In this document: piece by piece, positions 7,489 to 15,374 of the stretch
How the letters are laid out: every line of letters begins with the position of its first letter
Numbering within the stretch: position 1 is the stretch's first letter
Assembly (NCBI GenBank): GCA_021204735.1
Contig: JAJPYV010000120.1
Coordinates: forward strand, 1-26,793
Direction of reading: 5' to 3'
Length of the DNA: 26,793 nt
Source of the DNA: Prevotella sp.
GTDB lineage: Bacteria; Bacteroidota; Bacteroidia; Bacteroidales; Bacteroidaceae
The notes under the pieces: model-generated
Databases searched by the model: none
What the model saw: only the letters and a program-made list of their open reading frames with translations
What the model was told of the DNA's origin: nothing
Position numbers and translations under genes: made by a program

Positions 7489-7526
7489 ATTTTTAATTTT
7501 TAATTTTTAATTTTTAATTTTTAATT
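7489..7526. repeat. AT-rich tandem repeat between convergent genes
   Basis: About five units of ATTTTTA at 7-bp period. The preceding bases (7461-7488, with CGCAAGCAA and AAGCAAGAATG) resemble the reverse complement of 2570-2640, so the two places carry related repeat material. Confidence 0.65.
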
Positions 7527-7532
7527 CTTCAC

Positions 7533-8939
7533 TCATTTAATGTTGTCCACAAAATTGAACAGCCTGTTCCACCTTATTCCACCAAAGCCATGACGGTCAG
7601 GGTCGCTTGACCACCAGATGAATATCGGTTTGCCCACAATATGGTCTTCTGGTACGAAGCCCCAATAGCGGCTGTCAGCCGAATTATGGCGATTGTCACC
7701 CATCATCCAGTAATAGTCCATCTTAAAAGTATATTGGTTGGTCTGCTCGTCGTTGATATATATCTTGCCATCCTTTACTTCCAATTTATTTCCCTCATAT
7801 ACGCTAATCGGACGCTCGTAGATAGGCAGGTTGTTTAGGTCGAGTTTGATGGTTTCCCCTTTTTTCGGAATCCATATCGGACCGTAGTTGTCGCGTGTCC
7901 ACTTCGTGTTTGCGTTCAATGGGTACAGATCACCGTATGTAGCAGATGTATTGAGAGAGATACTCTCCACGATGTCCTTGCGCTTGGAAAGTTCATTGAC
8001 CGCTCTTTCCGTAAGAGGCATTACACCATTTTGGTTAAGACTCATCAAGTCTTCCATGCTTATCTCCAATTCCTTCATCAACTCGTCTGGAATTGCTTGC
8101 AGGAGTTTCACATGGTAAGTATATTGTACCTTGTCAGGCTCTTTATTGGCAACACCATCGATATATACGATACGATCTTTGATTTGGAGCGTTTGTCCTG
8201 GCAGACCCACACAACGTTTCACGTAGTTTTCTCTGCGGTCAACGGGTCTTGTCATGATAGAACCGTAAGTAGCTGTGTTCCCCTCAATATATCTTCTTCC
8301 AAGTTCGTAAATAGTTTTATAGTAGTCGCGCTGCTCTTGTATTGTCAGACTGTCAAGTTGTGGAATTTCGTCAATCAACTGACTGCCGAAAGAGTAGCAC
8401 ATCTGGTAATAGTCAGCAGCCTGGTAAACTGGATTTGAGACCAATGTATCACCAGCAGGATAATTGAATACAACAATATCGTTAGCTTGTATGTTTCCAA
8501 AACCTTTTACCCTTCTGTAATCCCAATGAGGCCATTCGATATACGATTTGCAATTTACTATCGGTAGGGTATGTTGTGTAAGAGGCATAGTAAGCGGCGT
8601 CTCCGGAATACGTGGACCATAACTCACTTTGCTTACGAAAAGATAATCACCAGTAAGGAGAGACTTTTCAAGTGAAGAAGAAGGAATTACATAGTTCTGG
8701 AAGAAGAACAAGTTTATAAAATACACTGCCACAAGAGCGAAAACGATGGCATCTACCCAACTCATAACGAAGCGCACGGGTGCCTCGGCATCTTTCCACC
8801 ACTGCCACCGTATCTTCTTCGTTATATATACGTCGAATATGAAAGGTACTACGATAAGTCCCCACCAGCTCTTTACCCATAACAGGAATAGTAGGTATAA
8901 CACGATAACCACAATGAACTTTGTCCATTGTTTTTTCAT
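7533..8939 (-). CDS. lepB: Signal peptidase I
   Basis: Inner-membrane serine protease (S26A) that removes signal peptides from secreted proteins. With the start at 8939 (MKKQWTKF) it is 468 residues; a start at 8969 would add ten lysine-rich residues. The first 80 residues hold hydrophobic helices. The catalytic serine is Ser89 in IPSSSLEKSL (family form PSGSM) and the general-base lysine is Lys241 in YVKRCVGLPGQ. The GDNRHNSADSRYWGFV box is near the C-terminus. The roughly 150 residues between serine and lysine are longer than in E. coli, typical of the long Bacteroidota form. It follows dapB by about 100 bases in the same direction. This peptidase would process the lipoprotein-free secreted enzymes of this window. 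Confidence 0.93.
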   Translation of the reverse strand: MKKQWTKFIVVIVLYLLFLLWVKSWWGLIVVPFIFDVYITKKIRWQWWKDAEAPVRFVMSWVDAIVFALVAVYFINLFFFQNYVIPSSSLEKSLLTGDYLFVSKVSYGPRIPETPLTMPLTQHTLPIVNCKSYIEWPHWDYRRVKGFGNIQANDIVVFNYPAGDTLVSNPVYQAADYYQMCYSFGSQLIDEIPQLDSLTIQEQRDYYKTIYELGRRYIEGNTATYGSIMTRPVDRRENYVKRCVGLPGQTLQIKDRIVYIDGVANKEPDKVQYTYHVKLLQAIPDELMKELEISMEDLMSLNQNGVMPLTERAVNELSKRKDIVESISLNTSATYGDLYPLNANTKWTRDNYGPIWIPKKGETIKLDLNNLPIYERPISVYEGNKLEVKDGKIYINDEQTNQYTFKMDYYWMMGDNRHNSADSRYWGFVPEDHIVGKPIFIWWSSDPDRHGFGGIRWNRLFNFVDNIK

Positions 8940-9038
8940 ATTCAACTTTTCTTTCTTCTTGTTTCTCATTATGATATATGTTTTTAATAAATTCAGGAAT
9001 GGGGATCATTTCATTCCATTTCCTTATTCGGTCAGAGG

Positions 9039-9794
9039 TCAGAACTTGAACATGTCGCTGATTGTCAGTAATCCGCTGTGTTCTGCCGTGTATTCTGCTG
9101 CCAATACCGCACCGAGGGCGAACCCTTTGCGTGAATGGGCATCGTGAGTGATTGTGATTTTATCAGCTTCCGAGTTGTATGTTACAGAATGTATTCCAGG
9201 CACCTCACCCCTGCGAATACTATTGATTACCAGTTCGTTTTCAGAATGTGCATTGCTTTCAATAACTGTGCCGTCAGGGTTGATTAGGAAGCCCTTTATC
9301 CATTTGTCTTTGCGGTCCAAGTTGCTGATAATATCTTCTGCGAGAGTAATGGCAGTTCCGCTTGGGGCATCCAACTTATGGATGTGGTGTACCTCCTCCA
9401 TATCTACGGAATACTGAGGAAAGCCGTTCATTATTTTTGACAGATAGCGGTTGACAGCGGAGAATATAGCCACACCAATACTGAAATTCGATGCCCAGAA
9501 AAGTGTCTGTCCGCCCTCACCGCACATCCTTTTCACATCATCAGCATGCTCGTTAATCCAACCAGTGGAACCGGAAACAACCTTCACGTTATGCTTGAAT
9601 GCCTTCAGGTAGTTGTCGTATGCTACCATAGGATTGGTGAACTCTATTGCCACATCTGCGGATGAAAAAGCCTCACTGTCAAAGTCCTGCTGGTTGTCTA
9701 TATCTATAATACTTACAATTTCATGGCCACGGTCACGGGCGATCTGCTCTATCATCTTGCCCATTTTGCCATAACCTATAATCGCTATCTTCAT
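9039..9794 (-). CDS. dapB: 4-hydroxy-tetrahydrodipicolinate reductase
   Basis: Cytoplasmic NAD(P)H-dependent reductase of the diaminopimelate/lysine pathway, needed for peptidoglycan and lysine. It is 251 residues from the ATG at 9794 (MKIAIIGYGKMG), with the dinucleotide-binding GYGKMG at 7-12, the SGSTGW loop at 74-79 and the catalytic/substrate signature EVHHIHKLDAPSGT at 134-147, all intact. An in-frame ATG at 9824 is rejected because it lies within the -7 box of the promoter (9822-9829). It leads a dapB-lepB pair, a combination I recall from other Bacteroidales. Confidence 0.94.
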   Translation of the reverse strand: MKIAIIGYGKMGKMIEQIARDRGHEIVSIIDIDNQQDFDSEAFSSADVAIEFTNPMVAYDNYLKAFKHNVKVVSGSTGWINEHADDVKRMCGEGGQTLFWASNFSIGVAIFSAVNRYLSKIMNGFPQYSVDMEEVHHIHKLDAPSGTAITLAEDIISNLDRKDKWIKGFLINPDGTVIESNAHSENELVINSIRRGEVPGIHSVTYNSEADKITITHDAHSRKGFALGAVLAAEYTAEHSGLLTISDMFKF

Positions 9795-9821
9795 AAATTC
9801 TACGAGATTAAAAACTGTCTG

Positions 9822-9852
9822 CAAAAATAATGCAAATTAAGCTAAATGCAAA
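9822..9852 (-). promoter_or_regulatory. Promoter of dapB-lepB
   Basis: On the minus strand TTTG (9852-9849), 19 bases, TATTTTTG (9829-9822) matches the full consensus. Transcription would start near 9815, about 20 bases before the dapB ATG. It lies only 5 bases from the end of the preceding glycosyltransferase gene. Confidence 0.65.
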
Positions 9853-9856
9853 ATGT

Positions 9857-10855
9857 TTACAACTTTTTAATGGCTACAAACAATTTCCGCAAGTACAAAG
9901 CTAATTTCCATGATACACAATTAGAAGATATGGCGTTTACTAACGCTGTTTTCCATGTTCCCTCTATGCCCCATTTTTCCTTACATTTCTTTGTCTCCAA
10001 GCGTAATTGTCTGCTGCCACTTCTAAAGGCGTGCATGCTAAGAGCAAAAATTCTTTGTTGAAAATACTTGTCAATAGTTTTGCTCTTTAATCCATATTCT
10101 GTACAGAGATAATAACTTAAATCGGTTATGCGCCTGACGAAAAGAAACTGCTTTTTGTCATTATTTGAAAAAGAAACGGTTGGCGTGCCATAACTGTAAC
10201 ACAACGTAACATCGGGAATATATGCTATGTTCCCGTTGAGAGCCATAATGAAGCAAACTTGCAGATCCTCACAACCAAATTCTTTGTTTCTAAACAGATA
10301 GGTATTTTTGTTATATTCTCTTTTTAGTACATCAGCACGATACATTGCAGTGCAAGAATGAATTATTGGTCTTGAGGTTTGGGTAACGATAGCTTCGAGC
10401 ATTACCTTACCCTCAGTAATGGGTTTGTTGAAAACGTTTGGTGCTGGTGGAGTTCTCTCTCCTGTTTTCTCATTGTAATACATCCACTCTGTATGTACCA
10501 ACGTTATGCTTTCATCTTTTTCTAAAATACTCACCTCCTTTTCAAGTTTGTCGGAAGTTATCCAGAAATCATCGCCCGCACAGTCGGCAATATATTTACC
10601 CTTGCAGTTTAGCACACAATCATAATAGTTGTCTATAACTCCCTTATTTGGAGCTTTATCCATTAGTCGTATTATATTTGGATATTTTTCGGCATACTCC
10701 TCACAAATCTTTCTTGTTCCGTCTGTGGAGCAGTCATCACCGACAACGATTTCAAATGGGACATGGCATTTCTGTTCCAATATGGAGTCCAATGTGCGTG
10801 CGATTGTTTTCTCCTCGTTGTATGTGATAACCACTACGGATATAATATTTTCCAT
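9857..10855 (-). CDS. Family 2 glycosyltransferase
   Basis: 332-residue GT-A fold enzyme, probably acting at the cytoplasmic face of the membrane in cell-surface polysaccharide synthesis. The N-terminal catalytic domain begins ISVVVITYNEEKTI and has EIVVGDDCSTDGT (nucleotide-sugar binding) and DCAGDDFW (the DxD-like metal site, about residues 93-100). No membrane helix is obvious; the C-terminal 90 residues are basic. Its ATG overlaps the stop of the upstream glycosyltransferase by one base (TAATG), which suggests translational coupling. The donor and acceptor sugars cannot be read from the sequence. The two genes sit without other polysaccharide genes. Confidence 0.85.
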   Translation of the reverse strand: MENIISVVVITYNEEKTIARTLDSILEQKCHVPFEIVVGDDCSTDGTRKICEEYAEKYPNIIRLMDKAPNKGVIDNYYDCVLNCKGKYIADCAGDDFWITSDKLEKEVSILEKDESITLVHTEWMYYNEKTGERTPPAPNVFNKPITEGKVMLEAIVTQTSRPIIHSCTAMYRADVLKREYNKNTYLFRNKEFGCEDLQVCFIMALNGNIAYIPDVTLCYSYGTPTVSFSNNDKKQFLFVRRITDLSYYLCTEYGLKSKTIDKYFQQRIFALSMHAFRSGSRQLRLETKKCKEKWGIEGTWKTALVNAISSNCVSWKLALYLRKLFVAIKKL

Positions 10856-11817
10856 TATTTTAAAACGATACTGGATATCAGTTTTCTTGTTATTCCATTG
10901 TTTATAAGTATTCTGAATGCCATATATTTTGCCGTATAATTTTGACTTGGCAGGGGGAATAGTCCTTTTTCTTTCAGTCGCTCAATTCTCCTTTTCAGTT
11001 GGATTGATGAGCGCGTAATTCTCATTATGTTGTACAGATAGTCCATAGTAATCTGGGCAACACGTCGTTGAAGGGCATTACTCTCATCCTGCGGTAATGT
11101 TAAGGAGACATCATGTAGATGACATATTGTGCGCTCCATATCATTGAGCCGTTTCACTAACATACGTTTATTTGTATTATGAGTTATGGAAACTGGTCGG
11201 CTGCGATAATAATATGCAATGATATTGGTGGCATACAAAGTCTTCGCACGCAATATCAGTAAAGGGGTAAATTCCTCATCCTCGTGCAATATTCCAGACG
11301 TGAAACGTAAATCGGACAGTATTTTTCTGTTGAATATATAACTCCATGCTGCGGCGTGAATGTTGTTGTTGAGCATGTAGGTTGTACCGTCAGTTATTTT
11401 CGGCTTTATGTATGCAAAACCTGCATCCTCTTTGTCGGAGAACAGAAACAGAACCATATCAGGTTCATTTAATCTTACAATATCCAGACACTTCTCGTAT
11501 GACTTTGACAGTAGTTTGTCATCCCCATCCACAAACTGTATGTATCTGCCATTTGCCATGCGTATGCCCGCGTTCCTCGCCATACTAAGACCCTGGTTTT
11601 TCTGTCTTACGTAAATAATGTCATTGCTGTATTCCGTCAGTTCTTCTATGATAGGATGCTCCGAACCGTCATCTACAACGATTATCTCTCTTTCGTATGG
11701 CGGCAGTGATAAACATAATATACTGTCAAGACATTCCCTCACCAATTCGGCTGGAAGGTTGTAGCATGTCAGTATGAAGCTTACCAAAGGTTTATCACAC
11801 GTCTCTTTACTCGTCAT
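10855..11817 (-). CDS. Family 2 glycosyltransferase
   Basis: 320-residue GT-A glycosyltransferase, first of a two-gene unit. The nucleotide-sugar site appears as EIIVVDDGSEHP (about residues 44-55), then the QGLSMARNAGI segment and the VDGDDKLL metal-binding motif (about 95-102). The C-terminal third is rich in arginine and lysine and has no clear transmembrane helix. It overlaps the next glycosyltransferase by one base. It is divergent from the MutS-like gene with about 85 bases between the start codons; I found no convincing promoter for this gene there. Product sugar unknown; a role in O-antigen, capsule or protein glycosylation is inference. Confidence 0.85.
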   Translation of the reverse strand: MTSKETCDKPLVSFILTCYNLPAELVRECLDSILCLSLPPYEREIIVVDDGSEHPIIEELTEYSNDIIYVRQKNQGLSMARNAGIRMANGRYIQFVDGDDKLLSKSYEKCLDIVRLNEPDMVLFLFSDKEDAGFAYIKPKITDGTTYMLNNNIHAAAWSYIFNRKILSDLRFTSGILHEDEEFTPLLILRAKTLYATNIIAYYYRSRPVSITHNTNKRMLVKRLNDMERTICHLHDVSLTLPQDESNALQRRVAQITMDYLYNIMRITRSSIQLKRRIERLKEKGLFPLPSQNYTAKYMAFRILINNGITRKLISSIVLK

Positions 11818-11848
11818 ACGGAAAAGTTTTTTTTATAACGAGAAGATA

Positions 11849-11879
11849 TTGAAATTATTATTAAAAATGCCTACCTTTG
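11849..11879 (+). promoter_or_regulatory. Promoter of the MutS-like gene
   Basis: TTG (11849-11851), 20 bases, TACCTTTG (11872-11879) matches the consensus with a three-base -33. The start of transcription would be near 11885, very close to the first possible ATG (11890), which favours the ATG at 11902. Confidence 0.55.
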
Positions 11880-11901
11880 CATTTAACAGATGATATACAG
11901 A

Positions 11902-13761
11902 ATGAGCAAGTTGACAGATTTCTACTCTCTGCAGGTACAGCGTTTATCTTCAGATATAGCATTGTTGAGACGAAAAAACAAATGGTTCGTTACATTCGAA
12001 CTGCTTACTTTCTGTCTTGCAATCATTGCTTTTATCCTCTATTGTGGGTGGTGGCGGGAGAGCATGGCAATGATTTTGACTGTTCTTTTTCTTATTCTTT
12101 ATGTTGTTGTCAGGAGATTTGACGTGAAGAATGGTAAGGAGATAGACAATAGAAAGAGACTTCTCATTGTATATGAAAAAGAATTGAAATATCATGAAGG
12201 TGATTTTTCTGTGTTCAACCGTGGTGATATGTATATCGACCCCGAACATGCATTTACATTTGACATGGATATATTCGGGCGAGACTCATTGTTCAATCGC
12301 ATTTGCCGTACAGTAACAACAGGAGGAAAGACTCGGTTAGCGCATTGTCTCTGTAACCTTCTGACTAATAAGGACGAGATTAGACGCAGACGAGAGGCTG
12401 TAGACGAACTTGCTGAAATGGAAGAATGGCGCAACGGTTTTCTTGCCACAGGGCAATGCCTTGCACCTGATGGAAGTAATAAAGATGAGAATATAGATAC
12501 CTCAGGCATTCTTGATGTGATAAAGGAAGTTAATGCCATGCGCATAGCCCCGTTTGCCATGCACCCTTTGTCGTTGGTTGTCGCATATATATTGCTTGCC
12601 GGATTTTACATCACGGTATTGCTTTCGTTGTTCACATCATTGCCATCAGGTGTACCAGTGGTATGGGCTATTATTTTGTTGTTCCTCGTCCTTTCTGTGA
12701 TGTCACGCCAATTGCGAGACATCAGTCGTGCAGTGGGTAGGTTGCATACCCAACTTAATCTATACATTGGTCTTGTCCGCTGCATTGACAAGGCAGATTT
12801 CAAGTGCGAGGAGCTGATGGAGATTAGGCGCAATTTATTGGGGGATAACGACAATGCTTTAGCATCGTTCGTCAGATTGTCTGATATTCTGGAACGCCTT
12901 GACAGTAGAAGTAACATTCTTGGTCTGATAATTCTGAACATTTTGACACTTAGTGACTTCTTTCTCGTGCGCCGCTTTCTGCGCTGGCAAGGCAGTTATC
13001 TTAACAGTATCACCCTGTGGACGGATTGCGTTAGTCGTATTGATGCATTAGTGTCTATGGCGACATTCCGCTATAACGAACCATTGGCGACAGAAGCTGA
13101 GGTTACTGATGATGATGAAAAGGTGGTATTTGATGCTAAAGGGCTCTATCATCCGTTTCTTGGCGTGAAAGCAGTGCGCAATGATTTTACATTGTGCGAC
13201 TGTAATTACTACATTGTAACTGGTGCCAACATGGCAGGAAAGAGTACGTTTCTGCGTTCACTTGGAATAAATTATATTCTTGCCATGAATGGTATGCCTG
13301 TTTTTGCGGACAGTTTGAAAGTGTCTGTGTTCAACTTGTTTACAAGTATGAGGACTACCGATGATTTAAGTCGTGGTATATCATATTTCAATGCTGAACT
13401 TCTTCGGTTACGTTGTTTGTTGGATAGTTGCAAACAATCAGACCGGACATTGATAATCCTTGACGAGATACTTAAGGGAACTAATTCCCTTGACAAACTT
13501 AATGGTTCCCGACTGTTCTTACGAGAAATTTCACGTTTTCCTGTTACCGGGGTAATAGCCACACACGACCTTGAATTATCGAAGATGGAAGACGAGATGC
13601 CCGACCGTTTTCATAATTGGTGCTTTGAGATAGAACTTGGCAACGATATTATCTATACTTACAAGATAACCCGTGGTGTGGCACGCAATCAAAATGCGAC
13701 GTTCCTACTCAATAAAATTGTTAACGATAACGGGAAAATAGTGAATAAACATGCATTTTAA
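11902..13761 (+). CDS. Membrane-anchored MutS-like ATPase
   Basis: About 619 residues. The C-terminal part is a MutS domain V ATPase: Walker A TGANMAGKST (440-449), Walker B LIILDE (517-522) followed by the KGTNS signature, and the THDLELSKM switch (554-562). The N-terminal part has no mismatch-recognition domain. Instead it carries two pairs of hydrophobic helices (about 31-70 and 223-267) around a soluble segment, so the protein should sit in the inner membrane. I know of such proteins in Bacteroidota as MutS-family proteins of unknown role; ordinary mismatch repair is unlikely. Positions here count from ATG 11902 (MSKLTDF); ATG 11890 adds four residues. It is a single gene, followed by a promoter-terminator unit. 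Confidence 0.85.
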   Translation: MSKLTDFYSLQVQRLSSDIALLRRKNKWFVTFELLTFCLAIIAFILYCGWWRESMAMILTVLFLILYVVVRRFDVKNGKEIDNRKRLLIVYEKELKYHEGDFSVFNRGDMYIDPEHAFTFDMDIFGRDSLFNRICRTVTTGGKTRLAHCLCNLLTNKDEIRRRREAVDELAEMEEWRNGFLATGQCLAPDGSNKDENIDTSGILDVIKEVNAMRIAPFAMHPLSLVVAYILLAGFYITVLLSLFTSLPSGVPVVWAIILLFLVLSVMSRQLRDISRAVGRLHTQLNLYIGLVRCIDKADFKCEELMEIRRNLLGDNDNALASFVRLSDILERLDSRSNILGLIILNILTLSDFFLVRRFLRWQGSYLNSITLWTDCVSRIDALVSMATFRYNEPLATEAEVTDDDEKVVFDAKGLYHPFLGVKAVRNDFTLCDCNYYIVTGANMAGKSTFLRSLGINYILAMNGMPVFADSLKVSVFNLFTSMRTTDDLSRGISYFNAELLRLRCLLDSCKQSDRTLIILDEILKGTNSLDKLNGSRLFLREISRFPVTGVIATHDLELSKMEDEMPDRFHNWCFEIELGNDIIYTYKITRGVARNQNATFLLNKIVNDNGKIVNKHAF

Positions 13762-13813
13762 TTGATTTATATCAATAAAATACTGCTATGTAGCACTTTA
13801 AGGGCAAAAAGTA

Positions 13814-13844
13814 TTGCGGAATGCTATAAAACCCATTATCTTTG
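13814..13844 (+). promoter_or_regulatory. Promoter of candidate small RNA
   Basis: TTG (13814-13816), 20 bases, TATCTTTG (13837-13844). It lies 50 bases after the stop of the MutS-like gene and just upstream of a short segment ending in a terminator, with no open frame between. Confidence 0.6.
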
Positions 13845-13850
13845 CAATGT

Positions 13851-13911
13851 GTTTTTCATAGTATTAGATTTAAGGTTAACAAGGTTGGAGTACAGCGGTA
13901 CTCCTTTTTTT
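13851..13911 (+). ncRNA. Candidate small RNA, about 60 nt
   Basis: Bounded by its own consensus promoter and an intrinsic terminator, this 60-base segment has no start codon with a usable frame. The 5' part (13851-13880) is unstructured and AU-rich, and the 3' end is the terminator hairpin. It could be a free small RNA or the short, prematurely ended leader of the lipoprotein gene starting at 14166. I have a vague memory of similar AU-rich leaders in Bacteroidales but cannot verify it. The 5' end is estimated from the -7 box. Confidence 0.5.
13887..13911 (+). terminator. Strong intrinsic terminator
   Basis: GGAGTAC (13887-13893), loop AGCG, GTACTCC (13898-13904), then seven T residues. It ends the candidate small RNA and would also stop read-through from the MutS-like gene. 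Confidence 0.88.
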
Positions 13912-13943
13912 ATGTCTTGACCACAACTAATTTTTAATTATTT

Positions 13944-14040
13944 CTCAAGCAATATCGAATTCTTAATTAACTTCGTTGATGTTTCTCTCGCTCAACATAG
14001 CTCAAGCGAGCTTGGCTCTGTCTTCGCTTACTCGAAACAT
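13944..14040. repeat. Structured dispersed repeat, copy A
   Basis: Begins CTCAAGCAATATCGAATT (13944-13961). It contains an outer stem ATGTTTC (13979-13985) with GAAACAT (14034-14040) and an inner stem-loop at 13999-14017 (AGC, bulged T, CAAGC, GA, GCTTGGCT). Copy B at 15250-15340 has the same layout, with base changes that keep the pairs. It fills most of the gene-free stretch between the candidate small RNA and the glycine-zipper gene. Confidence 0.7.
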
Positions 14041-14116
14041 TCTTCATTCATAATTTTATTAGGGTTTTCCCGATATTTTTTAGGAGTTTTCTATTACATA
14101 TATGCCTTAAAATTTC

Positions 14117-14160
14117 TATTTTTGCATAACGTTTACTAAGGCAAATGAATTATAGGAGGA
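14117..14160 (+). promoter_or_regulatory. -7 box and Shine-Dalgarno of the lipoprotein gene
   Basis: TATTTTTG (14117-14124) matches TAnnTTTG; no clear -33 box. AGGAGGA (14154-14160) lies 5 bases before the ATG at 14166, an unusually strong Shine-Dalgarno for this group, and it decides the start in favour of 14166 over the in-frame ATG at 14145. Confidence 0.5.
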
Positions 14161-14165
14161 ATGTT

Positions 14166-14969
14166 ATGAATAAGAATGTTATTTTATTGTTGTGTGCCGC
14201 TTTTTTGGCAACAAGTTGCGGTACGTACACTGGTGCTGGTGCATACATGGGTTCTGGTATCGGTGCTGTTTTGGGATCTGCTATAGGAGGTATCACGAAT
14301 GGTCCTCGTGGTAGTGATGTCGGGACTCTTGTTGGAATGGCGAGTGGTGCTATTGTAGGAGCTGCGATAGGTTCTCAAGCTGACAAGGTACAGGAGGAGA
14401 ATGCGCAGGCGGCACAAGCAGCCGCACGCTATAGGACACGTGGTGTTAATGTACGGCAAACACAAGATGAGAGCGGTTACGACGCACAGGGTAGGGGAGA
14501 TGATACTCTTTATGACTTTAATGGTTCTGAATACACAGGGAACTACACAGCATCGAATCCTATTGATGTTGAGCATCCTTCAACATACGAGAATATCGGA
14601 TCTGAAGAACTGACAGAAATCCCTGTTGAGATAAGGAATGCCCGTTTTGTTGATGACAACCAAGACTTTTCATTAAGTCCAGATGAGTTGGCAAAAGTGA
14701 TTTTTGAAGTCTATAATACCGGTTCTGAAACTATATATGACGTACAGCCAGTTGTTGAGGAGACTACAGGAAACAAGCAGATTTCTATTTCGAGCAGTAT
14801 CCATATAGAACAGATTGAAGCTGACCAGGGCGTGCGTTACACGGCAATGGTCAAGGCGGGCAGTAAATTGAAAGACGGCACTGTAACTTTCAGAATTTAT
14901 GCCGTGCAGGGTAATGGCACATTAGTCTCAAATTCAAGTGAGTTTAATATTGTAACGAACAAGGAGTAA
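14166..14969 (+). CDS. Glycine-zipper lipoprotein
   Basis: 267 residues from ATG 14166. A short signal peptide (MNKNVILLLCAAFLATSC) ends in lipobox LATSC with Cys18. Residues 19-70 form a glycine zipper (GxxxG-type repeats: GAGAYMGSGIGAVLG, GTLVGMASGAIVGAAIG), which usually packs as membrane-inserted helices in small outer-membrane lipoproteins. Residues 72-145 are polar and low in complexity. The C-terminal half (about 150-267) looks like a beta-sandwich of the CARDB/adhesion type (FEVYNTGSETIYDVQP, GTVTFRIYAV). Likely role is envelope structure or stress; no enzyme motif is seen. It stands alone, between two copies of a structured repeat. Function unknown. Confidence 0.8.
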   Translation: MNKNVILLLCAAFLATSCGTYTGAGAYMGSGIGAVLGSAIGGITNGPRGSDVGTLVGMASGAIVGAAIGSQADKVQEENAQAAQAAARYRTRGVNVRQTQDESGYDAQGRGDDTLYDFNGSEYTGNYTASNPIDVEHPSTYENIGSEELTEIPVEIRNARFVDDNQDFSLSPDELAKVIFEVYNTGSETIYDVQPVVEETTGNKQISISSSIHIEQIEADQGVRYTAMVKAGSKLKDGTVTFRIYAVQGNGTLVSNSSEFNIVTNKE

Positions 14970-15049
14970 TGAGATTCAATCCGTTTAATTAGATTTAGAA
15001 TACTTTCAGGTAAGGGTTTGGGTTTTTATTAAACCCCATATAGAAAAAG

Positions 15050-15080
15050 AGACATCCTTTCATCAACGAGAGGATGTCTT
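15050..15080 (+). terminator. Probable terminator of the lipoprotein gene
   Basis: AGACATCCT (15050-15058) pairs perfectly with AGGATGTCT (15071-15079) around a 12-base loop. Only a weak T-rich stretch follows, so efficiency is uncertain. A GGGTTT/AAACCC pair lies just upstream (15019-15036 region). Confidence 0.5.
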
Positions 15081-15210
15081 CTGATTATTTGTTTAACTAA
15101 TCTTGTTTATTCTGTTTCACAACAGGGTTTTGCGAATCTGTTTAAACCAATGCTACGTTAATTGTAAGTGTTAAAAGCGTATGTCGCAATGGATTACACC
15201 CACAAAGAAT

Positions 15211-15362
15211 TTTTCATTCTTCATTTTTCATTTTTCATTTTCACTTCCCCTCAAGCAATATCGAATTAGCTTTCGCTGATTTTCCTCACGCTCAACATAG
15301 CTCGAACAAGTTCGGCTCTGTATTCGATTAATCGGAAAATTCTTAATTCTTAATTCTTAATT
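15211..15362. repeat. Structured dispersed repeat, copy B, with flanking 7-bp arrays
   Basis: TTTTTCA/TTCTTCA units (15211-15240) lead into CTCAAGCAATATCGAATT (15250-15267). Outer stem ATTTTCC (15279-15285) pairs with GGAAAAT (15334-15340), and the inner stem-loop is at 15299-15317 (AGC, bulged T, CGAAC, AA, GTTCGGCT). TTCTTAA units (15340-15362) follow. The 62 bases from outer stem to outer stem align with copy A at a constant offset of 1300 with no gap. It ends 12 bases before the GH3 stop. Confidence 0.7.
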
Positions 15363-15374
15363 CGGCTCCAGCCG

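Noticed and set aside
7489-7526. CRISPR-like array
   Set aside because: The units are only 7 bp, contiguous and AT-rich, with no unique spacers and no cas genes nearby.
9795-9824. Longer N-terminus for dapB from ATG 9824
   Set aside because: The codon falls in the -7 box, and the dinucleotide-binding fold begins directly at MKIAIIG.
11818-11871. Promoter for the glycosyltransferase pair in the divergent region
   Set aside because: No TAnnTTTG box could be found on the minus strand between the two start codons.
13762-13813. Small inverted repeats ATTGAT/ATCAAT and TGCTA/TAGCA after the MutS-like gene
   Set aside because: Short and AT-rich with no T-run; not enough to call a terminator or operator.
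14184-14576. Minus-strand open frame of 130 codons
   Set aside because: It is a shadow of the glycine-zipper lipoprotein gene, which has a clear signal peptide and ribosome-binding site.
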